This document shows, one piece after another, positions 1-7,855 of a stretch of 44,077 nt of DNA. The DNA comes from Terriglobia bacterium (lineage in GTDB: Bacteria > Acidobacteriota > Vicinamibacteria > Vicinamibacterales > CAVVIG01): positions 1-44,077 of the forward strand of contig JAIQFX010000064.1 of assembly GCA_020073005.1 (NCBI GenBank), read 5' to 3'. Both the position numbers and the translations under genes were made by a program. A model generated the notes under the pieces. It was not told the origin of the DNA, searched no databases, and saw only the letters and a list, made by a program, of their open reading frames with translations. The stretch's first letter is position 1; each line of letters starts with the position of its first letter.

Positions 1-1151
1 TCTTCGCCCTTCGGCACGCTCTGCATGCCCTTGTACATGAAGCGCTGCAGACGACGGCCGTCGTAGGTTTCCGTCGTGTAGATGTTGCCCTTCGAATCGG
101 TCGCGATGCTGTGGACGGCGTAGAACTGGCCGGGCTGCTTGCCGCCGTCGCCGAAGCTCGTCAGGATCTCGAGCGACTGACGATCGAGGATCCAGATCTT
201 CTCGTCGTGGCCGTCGACCAGATAGATGTACTTCTGCTGCGGATCGTTCGAGAACGCGATGTCCCACGTCGAGCCGTCGCCGAGCGTGCGCTTGCTGACC
301 CACGCTTCCTTGACGAACTTGCCCTCGGGCGTGAACACCTGGATGCGATCGTTGACGCGGTCGCACACGTAGACGAAGCGGTCCTTCGACAGCTCGGCGC
401 AGTGCACCGGCGTGCGGAACTGCTGCGCGACCGGGGCGTCGGGATTGTAGCGGCCGATGTTGGTGTCGTCCGGCTTGTTGCCGTACGCGCCCCAGTACCG
501 CTTGAAGGCGCCCGTGTCGGCGTCGAGCACGGCGACGCGCTTGTTGCCGTAGCCGTCGGCGATGTACGCCTCGTTCGCCTTCGGGTCGACGAAGATCTTC
601 GCGACCTGGCCGAAGTGCTCGGTGCTGTTGCTGTCGACGGGGACGCCCTTCTTGCCGTACTGCGCGAGGAACTTGCCGTCCTGCGTGAACTTCAGGATCA
701 GGCCGTCGCCGCCGCCGTTGCCGCCGATCCACACGTTGCCCTTGTAGTCGACGGTGATGCCGTGATTCGACGCCGGCCACTGATAGCCGTCGCCGTCGCT
801 GCCGCCCCAGTGGCGCAGCAGGTTGCCCTGCTGATCGAACTCGAGGATGGGCGGCGCCTTCGCGCAGCACGCGCCCGTCTTCGAATCCTCAGCCGCCTCG
901 TTCGCGTTCACCGAATCCGGCCGGTGCACGATCCAGATGTGATCGTTGGCGTCGACCGACACGCCGATCGACATCCCCTGATACCAGTGGTTCGGCATCG
1001 GCTTGGGGAACGTCGGATCGACTTCGAACCGGGGCACCTGCACCTTCGTGCCCGCCTGCGCGTTGGCCGTGCGCTGCAGCGCCGACTGACCCACGCCGAG
1101 CACGACGAGCAGCGCGACCAGCGTTGAACCGATATACAGATTTCGTTTCAT
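1..1151 (-). CDS. NHL-type beta-propeller secreted protein, paralog 1 (3' end cut by window)
   Basis: The first 383 residues of an exported six-bladed propeller protein; by comparison with its neighbours about 15-25 C-terminal residues lie outside the window. ATG at 1151 is preceded by AGGAGGGG, 12 bp after the stop of the upstream paralog. The N-terminus (MKRNLYIGSTLVALLVVLG...ANAQ) is a Sec signal peptide. Family landmarks are FEVDP.FPKP.PNHW, the vicinal pair CC before the first propeller strand (GACCAKAPPILEFD), NHGI, the blade motif ADGYGN.RV, VHCAE...VYVCDRVNDRIQVF and TWDIAFS. Such proteins are often labelled NHL-repeat or peptidyl-alpha-hydroxyglycine alpha-amidating-lyase-like; the reaction here is unknown. 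It belongs to subtype A, with a short blade loop and no Gly/Ala/Arg-rich insert. Last gene of a five-gene minus-strand run. Confidence 0.85.
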   Translation of the reverse strand, partial: MKRNLYIGSTLVALLVVLGVGQSALQRTANAQAGTKVQVPRFEVDPTFPKPMPNHWYQGMSIGVSVDANDHIWIVHRPDSVNANEAAEDSKTGACCAKAPPILEFDQQGNLLRHWGGSDGDGYQWPASNHGITVDYKGNVWIGGNGGGDGLILKFTQDGKFLAQYGKKGVPVDSNSTEHFGQVAKIFVDPKANEAYIADGYGNKRVAVLDADTGAFKRYWGAYGNKPDDTNIGRYNPDAPVAQQFRTPVHCAELSKDRFVYVCDRVNDRIQVFTPEGKFVKEAWVSKRTLGDGSTWDIAFSNDPQQKYIYLVDGHDEKIWILDRQSLEILTSFGDGGKQPGQFYAVHSIATDSKGNIYTTETYDGRRLQRFMYKGMQSVPKGE

Positions 1152-1163
1152 AGGATTCCCCTC

Positions 1164-2432
1164 CTACTTCTTCACGAACTTCTGGACGCGTTTGCCCTCG
1201 TAGGTCTCGCCCGTGTAGACGTTGCCCTTCGAATCGAGGGCGACGCTGCCGACGCCGTAGAAATGGCCCGGCAGCCGCCCGCCGTCGCCGAAGCTGCCGA
1301 CGGTCTCGAGCGTGCTGCGGTTGACGACCCAGATCTTCTTGTCGTGGCCGTCGGCCACATACAGCTGCGACTGCTGGCCGTCGCGCGAGAACGCGATGTC
1401 CCACACGGAGCCGTCGCCGGTCGTCGTCTTGGAGACGAAGCCTTCCTTGACGAACTTGCCGTCCTTCTGGAAGACCTGGATGCGATCGTTCTGCCGGTCG
1501 CAGACGTAGACCATGCCGTCTCTCGACAGGTGGACGCAGCTCACGGTGTGGAACTGGCGCGCCGGCGCGGCGTTCGGATCGTAGGGCGGCAGCTCGGCGT
1601 CGGCCGGCTTCTCGCCGTACGCGCCCCAGCTGCGCTTGTAGGCGCCGGTCGTCGCGTCGAACACGACGATGCGGTGATTGCCGAAGCCGTCGGCGACGTA
1701 GAGCTCGTTGGCCGCGTTGTCGACCTCGACGCCCGCGGGCCGGTTCAGGCCCGTCTGACTGTCGCTGCCTTCCTGCTTGCCGGCGTGGCCGATCTGCAGC
1801 ACGAACTGTCCGGTCTTCGAGAACTTGATGACTTGCGCGTCAGCGGGCGGGGGAGGACCGGCCGCGCCGCGTCCGCGTCCCGCGGGCGCTTGTCCGGCCC
1901 CAGCCGCCGGCGCGCCTCCACGCGCGCCCGCGCCGCCGCGTGCCGCGCCTGCGGCGGGTGCGCCGCGCGCCGCGCCGCGTCCGGCCGGCGCGACCGCCGG
2001 CGTCGGCAGTCCGCCCGCAATCCAGACGTTGCCCTTCGAATCAACGGCGATGCCGGCGGGATCGTGCGGCCAGTCGAATCCCTGGCCGGGTCCGCCCCAG
2101 TGGCCGACGAGATTGCCCGTCACGTCCCACTCGAGCACCTGCGGCGCGGCGAAGCAGCACTGGCTCGCCCACGGCTCGAGCGTCGGGCCCTTCTCGTTGT
2201 TCTGCAGCGAGTCGACGCCGCGATGCACGGCCCAGATGTGATCCTGCGCGTCGACGGTGACGCCGGTCACGGATCCGAGAATCCAGTGGTTCCCGAGCGG
2301 CTTCGGCCACAGCGGATCGACTTCGAACCGCGGCATGCCTGCGCCGCGCCCTTGCGCGAGCATGGGCTGACCGACACCCGCACCGATCGCCAGCGCGAGC
2401 AGGCTCCCGGCAATACAAAAAGTACGCGTCAT
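1164..2432 (-). CDS. NHL-type beta-propeller secreted protein, paralog 2 (subtype B, low-complexity insert)
   Basis: A 422-residue exported propeller. ATG at 2432 is chosen because it follows AGAGGGGGA and opens a signal peptide (MTRTFCIAGSLLALAIGAGVG...AQG); the longer frame adds only an unlikely leader. It carries FEVDPLWPKPLGNHW, the CC pair (SQCCFAAPQVLEWD), HTVSCVH...VYVCDRQNDRIQVF and SVWDIAFS. Between two propeller strands (about residues 145-195, encoded near 1845-2005) sits a Gly/Ala/Arg/Pro-rich insert built of GRGAARG- and PAAGAG-like units, absent from subtype A. The C-terminus ends at EGKRVQKFVKK without the subtype A extension. Located 104 bp downstream of paralog 3, with a perfect hairpin and a TATACT box in that gap, so it may also be transcribed separately. 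Substrate unknown. Confidence 0.85.
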   Translation of the reverse strand: MTRTFCIAGSLLALAIGAGVGQPMLAQGRGAGMPRFEVDPLWPKPLGNHWILGSVTGVTVDAQDHIWAVHRGVDSLQNNEKGPTLEPWASQCCFAAPQVLEWDVTGNLVGHWGGPGQGFDWPHDPAGIAVDSKGNVWIAGGLPTPAVAPAGRGAARGAPAAGAARGGAGARGGAPAAGAGQAPAGRGRGAAGPPPPADAQVIKFSKTGQFVLQIGHAGKQEGSDSQTGLNRPAGVEVDNAANELYVADGFGNHRIVVFDATTGAYKRSWGAYGEKPADAELPPYDPNAAPARQFHTVSCVHLSRDGMVYVCDRQNDRIQVFQKDGKFVKEGFVSKTTTGDGSVWDIAFSRDGQQSQLYVADGHDKKIWVVNRSTLETVGSFGDGGRLPGHFYGVGSVALDSKGNVYTGETYEGKRVQKFVKK

Positions 2433-2482
2433 GCGCCGTCCCCCTCTGAAGAAAAGCAGGAACATTCGTGTAGGAGGGCGCC

Positions 2483-2488
2483 AGTATA
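2483..2488 (-). promoter_or_regulatory. possible -10 box upstream of NHL paralog 2
   Basis: TATACT on the minus strand, 50 bp before the paralog 2 ATG. The same TATACTG(G/C) context appears at 6356-6361, 19558-19563 and 35974-35979. No convincing -35 is visible, so this is a weak call from position and recurrence. Confidence 0.3.
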
Positions 2489-2497
2489 CAGCGAAGA

Positions 2498-2526
2498 AGT
2501 GGCTGGTGGCTTAGCCACCAGCCACT
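2498..2526. repeat. perfect 13-bp-stem palindrome of the TGGCTGG family
   Basis: AGTGGCTGGTGGC, loop TTA, then its exact reverse complement, in the 104-bp gap between NHL paralogs 3 and 2. No U-tract follows on either strand, so it is not a typical intrinsic terminator; it could attenuate or stabilise the polycistronic RNA. The same TGGCTGG unit recurs in and around thiL, upstream of rpmI and in the EnvC-like gene. Confidence 0.85.
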
Positions 2527-2536
2527 ACGAGGCGGG

Positions 2537-3727
2537 TTAGCGAGTCGTCGGCCAGACCGTGCCCTGGTTGGGCTTGGTCACCGGCGCGAGACCTTTGTAC
2601 ACAAATTTCTGCAGGCGCTGACCGCGGTACGTCTCGGTCGTGTAGATGTTGCCCTTCGAGTCCGTCGCGATGCTGTGGACCGCGTAGAACTGGCCGGGCT
2701 GGCGGCCGCCGTCGCCGAAGCTCGTGAGCTCGGTGAGCGACTGGCGGTCGAAGACGTGAATCTTCTCGTTGGCGCCGTCGGCGAGGTAGAAGTACTTCTG
2801 CGCCGCGTCCTTCGAGAACGCGATGTCCCACACCGATCCGTCGCCGAGCGTCGTCTGGTTCACGCGGACTTCCTTCACGAACTTGCCGGCTTTCGTGAAC
2901 ACCTGGATGCGGTCGTTCACGCGGTCGCAGACGTAGACATTCCCGTCGTTGGACGGCTCGGCGCAGTGCACCGGATTGCGGAACTGCTGCGCGATCGGCG
3001 CCTCCGGGTTGTAGCGGCCGAGGTTCGTGTCGTCCGGCTTGTTGCCGTACGCGCCCCAGTACCGCTTGATCTTGCCGGTGTCCATGTCGATGACGGCCAC
3101 GCGATGGTTGCCGTAGCCGTCGGCGACGTACGCCTCGTTGGCGGCTTCGTCGAGCGAGATCTTGGCGACCTTGTTGAAGGCGAACATGTCGTTGCTGCCG
3201 GCGTTCGCGTACGCGAAGCCGAACTGCTTGACGAACTTGCCTTCACGCGTGAACTTCAGGATGTGGCCGTCGTCGCCGCCGTTGCCGCCGATGAAGAGGT
3301 TGCCCTTGCTGTCCGGCGTGATGCCGTGGTTCGACTCCGGCCATTCGAAGCCGGCGCCGGGTCCGCCCCAGGCCTTGACGAGATTGCCGGCCGGATCGAA
3401 TTCCAGGACCGGCGGCGCGGGGACGCAGCACTCGGAGGACGGCGGGGTCGTCGTCGCGTAGATTTCCTTCGGCTCGAGCGAGCCGGCGCCGCGGTGAATG
3501 ATGTACACGTGGTCGTTCTTGTCGACGCCGACGCCGATGATGTTGCCGAAGACCCAGTGGTTCGGCACCGGCTTGGGCCACATCGGATCGACTTCGAATC
3601 GCGGCGCCTGCACGGCGCCCTTCGACTGCGCCGCCGCAGTCCGCTGCAGCACGCTCTGGCCGATCGCGAGACCGAGCAGCAGCGTGAGCAGTGAGCTTCC
3701 CACAACAACGTTCCGCGTCCGTTTCAT
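2537..3727 (-). CDS. NHL-type beta-propeller secreted protein, paralog 3
   Basis: A 396-residue exported propeller of subtype A. ATG at 3727 (MKRTRNVVVGSSLLTLLLG...AAAQ) is chosen because GGAGG lies 9 bases upstream; an in-frame ATG at 3736 abuts the same GGAGG and is less likely. It contains FEVDPMWPKPVPNHW, the CC pair (SECCVPAPPVLEFD), SNHGITPD, ADGYGNHRV, VHCAEPSND..VYVCDRVNDRIQVF, SVWDIAFSKD and the subtype A tail YKGLAPVTKPNQGTVWP. The four regularly placed cysteines suggest disulfides after export (inference). Starts 20 bp after the end of paralog 4, consistent with one transcript. Function not established; possibly binding or hydrolysis of an extracellular ligand. Confidence 0.85.
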   Translation of the reverse strand: MKRTRNVVVGSSLLTLLLGLAIGQSVLQRTAAAQSKGAVQAPRFEVDPMWPKPVPNHWVFGNIIGVGVDKNDHVYIIHRGAGSLEPKEIYATTTPPSSECCVPAPPVLEFDPAGNLVKAWGGPGAGFEWPESNHGITPDSKGNLFIGGNGGDDGHILKFTREGKFVKQFGFAYANAGSNDMFAFNKVAKISLDEAANEAYVADGYGNHRVAVIDMDTGKIKRYWGAYGNKPDDTNLGRYNPEAPIAQQFRNPVHCAEPSNDGNVYVCDRVNDRIQVFTKAGKFVKEVRVNQTTLGDGSVWDIAFSKDAAQKYFYLADGANEKIHVFDRQSLTELTSFGDGGRQPGQFYAVHSIATDSKGNIYTTETYRGQRLQKFVYKGLAPVTKPNQGTVWPTTR

Positions 3728-3747
3728 TGGGCTCATCCTCCGTAGAA

Positions 3748-4947
3748 TCACCGGCCGCTCGTCGGCCACACCGTGCCTTGCTCCTTCTTCGCCACCGGCG
3801 CCAGGCCTTTATACACGAATTTCTGCACCCGGCGGCCCTGATATGTCTCGGTCGTGTAGAGGTTGCCCTTCGAGTCCGTCGCGATGCTGTGCATCGAGTA
3901 GAACTGGCCGGGGTAGTGCCCGCCCTCGCCGAAGTTGGTCAGCTCGGTCAGCGACTGCCGGTCGTAGATGTGCAGCTTCTGATTGCGGCCGTCCGCGAGG
4001 TACATGTACTTCTGCTGCGCGTCCTTCGAGAACGCGACGTCCCACGTCGATCCGTCGCCGAGCGAATCCGGCATGACGAAGATTTCTTTGACGAACTTGC
4101 CCTGCGGCGTGAAGACCTGCAGGCGGTCGTTGGTGCGATCGCAGACGTAGATCAGGCCGTCGTTGGACGGCTCGGCGCAGTGCACGGGGCCGCGGAACTG
4201 CTGCTGCGCGCCCTGCCCCGGCGTGTAACGGCCCATCGCCGCCGCGGCCGCATCGTCGGGCTTGTTGCCGTACGCGCCCCAGAAGCGCTTGAACTTGCCC
4301 GTGTCCATGTCGATCACGACCACGCGGCGGTTGCCGTAGCCGTCGGCGACGTAGGCCTCGTTGTTCTTGTTGTCGAGCGAGACCTTGGCGACGAGATAGA
4401 AGCGGTCCTGCGACAGGCTGTCCGGGCCCAGGCCGGCCTTCTTGATGCCGATCTGCATGAGGAACTTGCCGTCCTGCGTGAACTTCAGGACGTGGCCGTC
4501 GTTGCCGGCGCCGTTGCCGCCGATCCAGATGTTGCCCTTCGCGTCGATCTGCAAGCCGTGGTTCGACGCGGGCCACTGATAGCCGGGGCCGTCGCTGCCG
4601 CCCCAGTGCCGCAGCAGGTTGCCCGCCTGATCGAATTCGAGAATCGGCGGCGTCCGATGGCAGCACGTGCCGGTGCCTTCGTCGGCGGCCGATTCCGACG
4701 CGTCGAGCGAATCCGATCGATGGATGATCCAGACGTGATCGTTCGCGTCGACGCCGACGCCGATCGTCTGGCCGAGGTACCAGCCGTTGGGCAGCGGCTT
4801 GGGCCACATCGGATCGACTTCGAATCGCGGCGCCATCACCGCGCCGCCGGCCGCCGCGGATGCCGTGCGTTGCAGCAGGCTCGCGGCCGCGCCCAGCGTC
4901 GCAAGGAGCGCGAGGAGCGAGGAGCCGACGTACAGATTGCGCTTCAT
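3748..4947 (-). CDS. NHL-type beta-propeller secreted protein, paralog 4
   Basis: A 399-residue exported propeller, subtype A, closest by eye to paralog 1 (both open MKRNLY.GS and share WPASNHG and GGSDG.GYQW). ATG at 4947 overlaps the stop of paralog 5 as ATGA, and GGGAGGC lies 7 bases upstream, indicating translational coupling. Landmarks: FEVDPMWPKPLPNGW, the CC pair (GTCCHRTPPILEFD), ADGYGNRRV, VHCAEPSNDGLIYVCDRTNDRLQVF, STWDVAFSKD and the tail YKGLAPVAKKEQGTVWP. It has a small extra loop with AAAAAMGRY before the conserved QQFRGPVHC. No catalytic function can be assigned from sequence alone. Confidence 0.85.
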   Translation of the reverse strand: MKRNLYVGSSLLALLATLGAAASLLQRTASAAAGGAVMAPRFEVDPMWPKPLPNGWYLGQTIGVGVDANDHVWIIHRSDSLDASESAADEGTGTCCHRTPPILEFDQAGNLLRHWGGSDGPGYQWPASNHGLQIDAKGNIWIGGNGAGNDGHVLKFTQDGKFLMQIGIKKAGLGPDSLSQDRFYLVAKVSLDNKNNEAYVADGYGNRRVVVIDMDTGKFKRFWGAYGNKPDDAAAAAMGRYTPGQGAQQQFRGPVHCAEPSNDGLIYVCDRTNDRLQVFTPQGKFVKEIFVMPDSLGDGSTWDVAFSKDAQQKYMYLADGRNQKLHIYDRQSLTELTNFGEGGHYPGQFYSMHSIATDSKGNLYTTETYQGRRVQKFVYKGLAPVAKKEQGTVWPTSGR

Positions 4948-6299
4948 CGCGTGCCTCCCGCCGGCTGAGCCGCCGGCACCCATTTCTGAACGCGCTTGCC
5001 GTGATGCTGCTCGCCCGTGTAGACGTTGCCGTGCGAGTCCGTCGCGATGCTGCCGACGGCGAGGAAGCGGCCGGGCTGGCGCCCGCCGTCACCAAAGCTG
5101 CCGACCTGCGCGAGCGTGTCGCGTTGGACGATGCGCACGACCTTGTTGTGTCCATCCGCGACGAAAAGGAAGCGCTGTTGCGCGTCGCTCGAGAACGCGA
5201 GGTCCCACACCGACCCGTGCGACGAGACGACGCCGAACTGGCCCGTGACGGTCACGCCGGTCGTGTTCTTCGCGAGAATTCCTTCTTTCACGAACGTGCC
5301 GTTCTTCTGAAAGACTTGAATGCGATCGCTCGTGCGATCGCACACGTAGACCATGCCGTCCTTCGAGATGTCGACGCACGTCACGTCGCGGAACTGGCGC
5401 GACGGCGCGGCGTTCGGGTCGTACGCGCCGCCGCCGGCGGCCGTCGGCTTCTCGCCGTACGCGCCCCAGTGCCGCTTGTAGGCGCCGGTCTCCGAGTCGA
5501 ACACGACGATGCGGTGGTTGCCGCTGTCGGCGACGTAGACCTCATTCGCCACGCTGTCGACCGCGACGGCGGCCGGACGATTGAGCGTCGTCTGACTGTC
5601 AGGGCCGTCCATCGTGCCGGGCGTGCCGATCTGCAGCAGGAACTTGCCGTCCTTCGAGAACTTGATCACGTGCGCGTCGGCGGGACCGGCGGGCGCCGCC
5701 GCACCGCCACGGCCTCGACCCGCAGCGGGAGCGGCGCCGCGCGCCGGTGCGGCACCCGCGGCTCCGCGACCGCGCGCCGGCGCGGGCGCATCAGGATCGA
5801 CGTTCGCGGTGTTGGCGCGCCCGCGCGCCGCGCCGGGCGCCGGCGGAGGCTCCAGTCCAGCCGCGGTGACCCACACGCTGCCTTTCGCATCGACTGCGAG
5901 GCTGCCGGGCGACTGCGGCCACTGGTAGCCCTGGCCCGGACCGCCGAAGGTCGACAGGATCTTGCCGGCCGTGTCGAACTCGATCACGAACGGCGCCGCG
6001 ACGCAGCAGACCGACGAGGTCGTCGGCGTCGCCATCATCCCTTTCTCGTTGCCCTCGAGGGAATCGGCGCCGCGATGGGTGACCCAGATGTGATCCTGCG
6101 CGTCGACGGCGACGCCGGTGATCGAGCCGAACACCCAGTGGTTCGGCAGCGGCCGCGGCCAGAGCGGATTGACCCGCAACGAGGGCGCGGCGCCGCCGCG
6201 TCCCTGCGCGTGCGCGCCGCGCGCGGCGACACCTGCGGCGACCGCCAGCACCGCCGCGAGAAGGATCCCACGACTGCCGACCGCGCGCATTCGCTTCAT
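4944..6299 (-). CDS. NHL-type beta-propeller secreted protein, paralog 5 (first gene of the run, subtype B)
   Basis: A 451-residue exported propeller. ATG at 6299 follows CGGGAGGACGGC and opens a signal peptide (MKRMRAVGSRGILLAAVLAVAAG...AHAQ). It is subtype B, like paralog 2: a long Ala/Gly/Arg/Pro-rich insert (about residues 155-215, encoded near 5680-5855) interrupts a blade between AAGLEPPPAP and DAHVIKFSKDGKF, and the C-terminus ends GKRVQKWVPAAQPAGG. It also has an extra stretch KNTTGVTVTGQFGVVSSHGS before VWDLAFS. The CC pair (SVCCVAAPFVIEFD) and the VTCVDIS..VYVCDRTSDRIQVF pair are kept. Its stop overlaps the start of paralog 4, so the minus-strand run is probably a single operon starting upstream of this gene. 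Confidence 0.85.
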   Translation of the reverse strand: MKRMRAVGSRGILLAAVLAVAAGVAARGAHAQGRGGAAPSLRVNPLWPRPLPNHWVFGSITGVAVDAQDHIWVTHRGADSLEGNEKGMMATPTTSSVCCVAAPFVIEFDTAGKILSTFGGPGQGYQWPQSPGSLAVDAKGSVWVTAAGLEPPPAPGAARGRANTANVDPDAPAPARGRGAAGAAPARGAAPAAGRGRGGAAAPAGPADAHVIKFSKDGKFLLQIGTPGTMDGPDSQTTLNRPAAVAVDSVANEVYVADSGNHRIVVFDSETGAYKRHWGAYGEKPTAAGGGAYDPNAAPSRQFRDVTCVDISKDGMVYVCDRTSDRIQVFQKNGTFVKEGILAKNTTGVTVTGQFGVVSSHGSVWDLAFSSDAQQRFLFVADGHNKVVRIVQRDTLAQVGSFGDGGRQPGRFLAVGSIATDSHGNVYTGEQHHGKRVQKWVPAAQPAGGTR

Positions 6300-6355
6300 G
6301 CCGTCCTCCCGTGTCGAACTGATGGAGTGCCCGCAAGAACGTCCCAGGCGGGGGC

Positions 6356-6361
6356 AGTATA
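6356..6361 (-). promoter_or_regulatory. possible -10 box of the NHL operon
   Basis: TATACT on the minus strand, 57 bp before the first NHL gene, within GTATACTGCCCC. A good -35 is not visible at the usual spacing. Supported mainly by position and by similar boxes at three other minus-strand gene starts in this window. Confidence 0.35.
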
Positions 6362-6399
6362 CAATTTCCGGCGTGCCGCAGGATGCCTTAACTGAGGAC

Positions 6400-6494
6400 G
6401 TGAAACCACGGAGGACACTGAGGACACGGAGGGAAAAGCCCCAACAGAATCGGGTTCTTTCCTCCGTGTCCTCAGTGTCCTCCGTGGTTTTCTT
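6400..6494. repeat. inverted CCACGGAGGACAC repeat (long hairpin)
   Basis: The left arm, starting about 6403, reads AAACCACGGAGGACACTGAG then GACACGGAGG. The right arm, ending about 6491, is its near-perfect reverse complement, with a roughly 25-base centre between. Single-arm copies occur at about 16481-16510 and 20748-20767. It lies in the divergent gap between the NHL operon and the HupE-like gene and can be read through in frame into the latter. Confidence 0.85.
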
Positions 6495-6501
6495 CGTTGG
6501 G

Positions 6502-7797
6502 ATGGCGCTGATGTTTGCGGGCGCCGCGATCCTCCGGGCCCACGACATCCCCAACGAAGTCAGCATCCACGCCTTCATCAAGCCCGACGGCCAGCGGCTG
6601 CGCCTGGTCGTCCGCGTCCCGCTGATCGCCATGCGGGACATGGACTATCCCAAGCGGGGCAGCATCAACTCCGGCCTGCTGGACCTCTCTCGCGCCGAGC
6701 GCACGCTGCGCGACGCCGCGACGCTGTGGGTCGCCGACGACATCGAGATGTACGAGGAGGACACGCGCCTCGCGTATCCTGTCGTCGCGCAGGTCCGCGC
6801 GGCGCTCCCGGCCGATCGATCGTTCGAGTCCTACGACGCGGCGGTCGCGCACCTGACCGGGGCGCCGCTGCCCGACGATACCGAGTTCCTATGGACGCAG
6901 GGCATGCTCGACATCCTGTTCGAGTATCCGATCCACTCCGATCAGTCGCGGTTCTCGATCCGCCCGAAGCTCGCGCGGCTCGGCCTCCGCACGAATACGG
7001 CGCTGCGCTTTCTGCCTTCGGATGGTTCGACGCGCGCGTTCGACTTCGCGGGCGATCCCGGGCTCGTGCGCCTCGATCCGCGCTGGACGCAGGCGGTCTC
7101 GCAGTTCGTCTCGCGCGGGTTCTCGCACGCGCTCGACAGCCTCGATCCGCTGCTGTTCCTCTTCTGCCTGGTGATCCCGTTTCGCCGCCTCGACGCGGTC
7201 GTTGCCATCGCGGCGTCGTTCGCGGTCGGCCATTCGATCACGCTGATCGCGTCCGCGTACGGCTACGCGCCCGATCAGTTGTGGTTCCCGTCGCTCATCG
7301 GGACGCTGACGGCGCTCTCGATTTTCTATACCGCCGTCGAGAATATCGTCAACATCGGGGCGCCCAAGCTCGAGCGCCGGTGGCTGTTCACGTTCGGCTT
7401 CGGGTTGATTCAGGGCTTCGGCTTCTCGCTCGGCCTGCGGCAGGTGCTGCAGTTCGCCGGCTCGCACGCGCTGACGGCCGTGTTTTCGTTCAACGCGGGC
7501 ATCGCGCTGGGACTGCTGCTCGTGCTGATGCTGCTGATCCCCGCGCTCGACGCCGTGTTCCGCTTCGTCGTCGCGGAGCGGCTGGGCGCGATCATCCTCT
7601 CGGCGCTGGCGGCGCACACGGCGTGGCACTGGATGATCGATCGGGGAGACGTGCTCCGGCAGTACCGGTTCGAATGGCCGGCCCTCGATCTCGTCTTCTG
7701 GATTGCCGCGATGCGGTGGGCGATGCTGGCGGTAATCGCGGCCGGACTGTACTGGTTGATCTTCAGCGTGCTGCGGCCAAGGGAACTGAGAACGTAG
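6502..7797 (+). CDS. HupE/UreJ-family membrane protein with N-terminal extracytoplasmic domain
   Basis: About 431 residues from ATG 6502. The first 210 residues after a short signal-like segment (ending near LRAHD) form a soluble domain likely outside the membrane. Residues about 210-425 hold 6-7 hydrophobic helices with the HupE/UreJ_2 pattern FSHALDSLDPLLFL, FAVGHSITL, ENI and HTAWHWMIDRG. Family members are proposed nickel/cobalt transporters, but these longer two-domain forms are uncharacterised. The start is uncertain: no good Shine-Dalgarno precedes ATG 6502, while in-frame GTGs at 6484 and 6400 would give stronger signal peptides. The 6400 start would place the whole inverted repeat inside the coding region as the basic n-region. 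The final residues (RPRELRT) run into a GAAGT/CAGAAC repeat. Confidence 0.75.
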   Translation: MALMFAGAAILRAHDIPNEVSIHAFIKPDGQRLRLVVRVPLIAMRDMDYPKRGSINSGLLDLSRAERTLRDAATLWVADDIEMYEEDTRLAYPVVAQVRAALPADRSFESYDAAVAHLTGAPLPDDTEFLWTQGMLDILFEYPIHSDQSRFSIRPKLARLGLRTNTALRFLPSDGSTRAFDFAGDPGLVRLDPRWTQAVSQFVSRGFSHALDSLDPLLFLFCLVIPFRRLDAVVAIAASFAVGHSITLIASAYGYAPDQLWFPSLIGTLTALSIFYTAVENIVNIGAPKLERRWLFTFGFGLIQGFGFSLGLRQVLQFAGSHALTAVFSFNAGIALGLLLVLMLLIPALDAVFRFVVAERLGAIILSALAAHTAWHWMIDRGDVLRQYRFEWPALDLVFWIAAMRWAMLAVIAAGLYWLIFSVLRPRELRT

Positions 7798-7855
7798 AAG
7801 TCAGAACTGAGAACCCACTTCCTCACATCCTTACATCCTCAAATTCTCACTGCAT
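7793..7855. repeat. GAAGTCAGAACTGAGAAC-type junction repeat
   Basis: Degenerate short units (AGAAGTCAGAACTGAGAAC, then CACTTCCTCACATCC and TTACATCCTCAAATTCTCAC) join the 3' ends of two convergent genes. The two halves are partly complementary. Related units occur at about 21459-21511 and 24522-24557. Confidence 0.6.

Noticed and set aside
111-1127. Long plus-strand open frames opposite the NHL genes (also 1263-2540, 2675-3694, 3691-4968, 4860-6395)
   Set aside because: Antisense shadows of high-GC genes: Arg/Val/Ala-rich, no family motifs or ribosome binding sites, while the minus-strand frames show clear signal peptides and conserved motifs.
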